DNA from: Clostridia bacterium
GTDB lineage: Bacteria; Bacillota_A; Clostridia; Oscillospirales; CAG-272
Direction of reading: 5' to 3'
Assembly: GCA_017408625.1 (NCBI GenBank)
Contig: JAFQUG010000359.1
Coordinates: 1 to 6,051 of the forward strand
Length of the DNA stretch: 6,051 nt
Under the pieces are notes generated by a model. The model made no database searches. It saw only the letters and a program-made list of their open reading frames with translations, and was not told where the DNA came from. This document shows positions 5,501-6,051 of this stretch, one piece after another. Positions within the stretch are counted from its first letter, which is position 1; every line of letters begins with the position of its first letter. The position numbers were made by a program, and so were the translations under genes.

Positions 5501-6051
5501 GCAGAAAGCCCACGATTGCAGATGACAGCCGCTATTATTACGTATTTACGGGTTGGGACAGACCCTTTACCGAGGTAGACGGACAACCGACTACCTATAC
5601 CGCTTACTTTGACGCATTTCCTCTTGCACCTGTCAAGGATGGGGAGGATGGCGTTCTGTCGATCAGCCCGGACGGGAAATACGTCTTATATGTGGACGGC
5701 AGTATCGTCGATATTTCCAGAGTGATGGACAAGGCGGGCGAGAACGGTGCAGCACTGCTGCAGGTGCACTTTGGCAAGGCCATTGTGGAATTCCCCAAGG
5801 AGCAGGTCGATGCTTTCTACAATATGAGCGGTGCGATCTACGAGGTAAGATTGGCATGCGTGCCATATGAAGGTCGCATTTCGTATCAGTTGGAGCTGTT
5901 GGACGCGAACGGATTTCCCGTACAGTTCTTGATGACTGAGCTGATCCTCAAGCTGCCTTATCAAGGGGCATACTCTGCTGACGTGTATTGCGTCGGGGAA
6001 GACGGTGCGCTCAAAAAGATGGAGGCAGAGCATATTGATGGGCATCTTGTA
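2539..6051 (+). CDS. Large secreted multidomain protein with InlB-type B repeats, candidate pilus-associated adhesin (3' end missing)
   Basis: The frame is open for 1171 codons to the right edge, so the C terminus is missing. Residues 1-24 form a Sec signal peptide (MKK, hydrophobic LLLIGTLVG, likely cut after GTAAA). After it come an uncharacterised, apparently beta-rich region (about 35-190), a tyrosine-rich helical rod (195-297), a second helical region (about 330-465), a proline-rich stretch (475-554), six B repeats of the Listeria-Bacteroides/Flg_new type (about 600-1028), and the start of a C-terminal beta domain (1029 on). B-repeat proteins are usually exported surface or adhesive proteins. 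No catalytic motif is visible, nor LPXTG or SLH in the part seen. Its place right after three minor pilins matches where PilY1 adhesins sit in other T4P operons, so a tip or surface adhesin exported with the pilus is plausible. This role is inference; the domains are visible. Confidence 0.85.
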   Translation, partial: MKKIVVFLTACLLLIGTLVGTAAAETTPRVRKKYSDLDYSMGSTKSATVYMGDVLEQLYGYQLTDAEKNLIRYKFDGQNVLYYKRPSIIDPQITYNGETQQLTVILMDDYIYNSRYDYDICWTPSRVVINGKSGKFSPAPDVDANYFRATVEGVAWSSNVLMTVEYTSQFTISADTLNDFVNFAYDTAVSLDGEYAIYQSSLEQYNLKLDEYNENQIEWTRYQAELDAYRDHQYQEALYADYLLYQQYLAEMKVYNQAYADYTDNQKEWATYYENCSKFEQYMKYKEQYPTLYAEYQNEMATVNHHLGLLALMEVKDPVTGFSFIETVLDDRVGQVIAEKKAELSALEGSAVDNVVAATPVLQKFFTTYRSLSTDQERYEFYIKEYSSFVKHLKMLYDGINKLYKNGPIYNTLRKDYPDYVDSLVRMLGLLYVNNCSFNDNMTMNLNYEVDYHGHKKAKDLVDASLRPASDTNKAKPLSAWPKPPQHPSECEVTSLPTRPTQTLPEPTKPPLPEFGVVTSIEEFPTNMQDPGTMEEPTEPSLYVPHPGTPPSLPWDSTYQSLYEAYLRGEIVQRAPFGTAQTVTLTAAANHTATLDEDEHYYYIYFYNSDEAKTYIGYDAVRYGESGAYPEDLPVPTKQPVNEIAYAFDHWVYENGEPADLSMITSDVEVFAAYKIVPRQCTVTWDVGGKLIETLWYYGETPIFTGSTDREPSLQYIYTFAGWDKEITTVKEDVVYTAQYSTVLNRHKVTFVMGDGTLIEKVYDYGKNLGEAVPLQTPVKAPTAQYSYVFKGWKDDRGNLYRTPSEFPTLSGPVTFTAEFEPVLNEYTVTWVVEEQTFRQTYKYGEIPVFGDAPGAVPTKPSTLQHDYVFRDWSSKIGAVVGDVTYVAQFDEVTRQYMITFIVDGKEFVYPHAYGDTPVCKKPPEKTPTVEHEFIFAGWDRELEPVTEETTYVARFDTTPRKHPITFLLGKEEVVLEFEYGTVPVYPSRKPTIADDSRYYYVFTGWDRPFTEVDGQPTTYTAYFDAFPLAPVKDGEDGVLSISPDGKYVLYVDGSIVDISRVMDKAGENGAALLQVHFGKAIVEFPKEQVDAFYNMSGAIYEVRLACVPYEGRISYQLELLDANGFPVQFLMTELILKLPYQGAYSADVYCVGEDGALKKMEAEHIDGHLV
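3121..3429 (+). other. Tyrosine-rich predicted coiled-coil rod (residues 195-297)
   Basis: This segment holds 21 tyrosines in about 102 residues plus two tryptophans, with Gln, Glu, Asp, Lys and Ala between them. Aromatic residues recur at spacings of 3, 4 and 7, and glycine and proline are almost absent until a YPTLY near residue 290. This is the pattern of a long amphipathic helix whose core is aromatic rather than leucine. The helix call is by eye. Confidence 0.7.
3961..4200 (+). other. Proline-rich linker (residues 475-554)
   Basis: 21 of 80 residues are proline, in patterns such as PKPPQHP, LPEPTKPPLP and HPGTPPSLP, with few hydrophobic residues. It is likely an extended, polyproline-like or disordered spacer between the helical stalk and the B-repeat array. 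Unlike the linker in the PilO-like gene, it is not a regular tandem repeat. Confidence 0.8.
4336..5622 (+). repeat. Six InlB B-type (Listeria-Bacteroides/Flg_new) protein repeats
   Basis: Approximate units are 4336-4575, 4576-4773, 4774-5013, 5014-5220, 5221-5418 and 5419-5622 (66-80 residues each). Each has the family pattern: VTW/ITF opening strand, central YG(E/D/K/T), a proline-containing loop, then YxYxFxGW (FAGWD, FKGWK, FRDWS, FAGWD, FTGWD) and a closing T(Y/F)xA(Q/E/R/Y)(F/Y). The first unit is divergent (FDHWVYENGEP). The fold is known in internalin B and related proteins as a beta-grasp-like module. Units share motifs but are well diverged at the DNA level, so the array is old and stable. 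Confidence 0.88.
5623..6051 (+). other. Start of a C-terminal beta domain, cut by the window edge
   Basis: Residues 1029-1171 leave the B-repeat pattern. The region includes SPDGKYVLYVDGS, LQVHFGKAIVEFPKEQVDAF, SYQLELLDANG, ELILKLPYQGAYSADVYCVGEDG and AEHIDGHLV. This layout (a strand carrying a side chain set, a constructed-polarity strand with LKLPY, then a 'value of the model' strand ending in a DGHLV-like turn) resembles the beta domain found before the C-terminal anchor in many Bacillota surface proteins. There, the next residues usually read like F-x-T-x-H-F-S. That continuation lies outside the window. The family match is by memory of the pattern only. Confidence 0.5.

Overview
The window is a slice of a single, tightly packed plus-strand operon. 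It most likely encodes a type IV pilus (T4P) or a related pseudopilus machine of an uncultured anaerobic Gram-positive bacterium (Bacillota, probably Clostridia). The organism guess rests on strong AGGAGG-type ribosome binding sites, roughly balanced GC, Clostridia-like prepilin leaders and the InlB-type B repeats common in gut Clostridia. No taxonomic marker gene is present, so it is only a guess.

Layout. Bases 3-1157 are the 3' part of a gene cut by the left edge. Its first ~72 visible residues look like the end of a PilO-type inner-membrane assembly protein. A long extension follows: a ~88-residue helical module, an acidic Asp/Glu/Pro/Thr tandem-repeat linker, and a second copy of the module. 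Then come three small genes joined by short gaps or overlaps: a PilV/GspI-like prepilin (1185-1604), a PilX/GspK-like pseudopilin without Glu at +5 (1601-1975), and a PilW/GspJ/ComGF-like prepilin (1953-2510). After a 28-base gap, a very large secreted protein starts at 2539 and stays open through the right edge (1171 codons seen). It has a Sec signal peptide, an N-terminal beta-like region, a tyrosine-rich helical rod, a second helical region, a proline-rich stretch, six InlB/Flg_new-type B repeats, and the beginning of a C-terminal beta domain.

How the genes may work together. PilO sits in the membrane platform. The three pseudopilins could form an initiating tip complex like PilV/W/X or GspI/J/K. 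The large exported protein sits directly after the minor pilins, the position held by the tip adhesin PilY1 in proteobacterial minor-pilin operons, although it shows no PilY1 features. The working hypothesis is a Gram-positive T4P with its own, non-homologous tip or surface adhesin.

No promoter, terminator, RNA gene, mobile element or CRISPR array was found. The longest stretches between genes are 27 and 28 bases, so transcription probably starts upstream of the window and continues past it.
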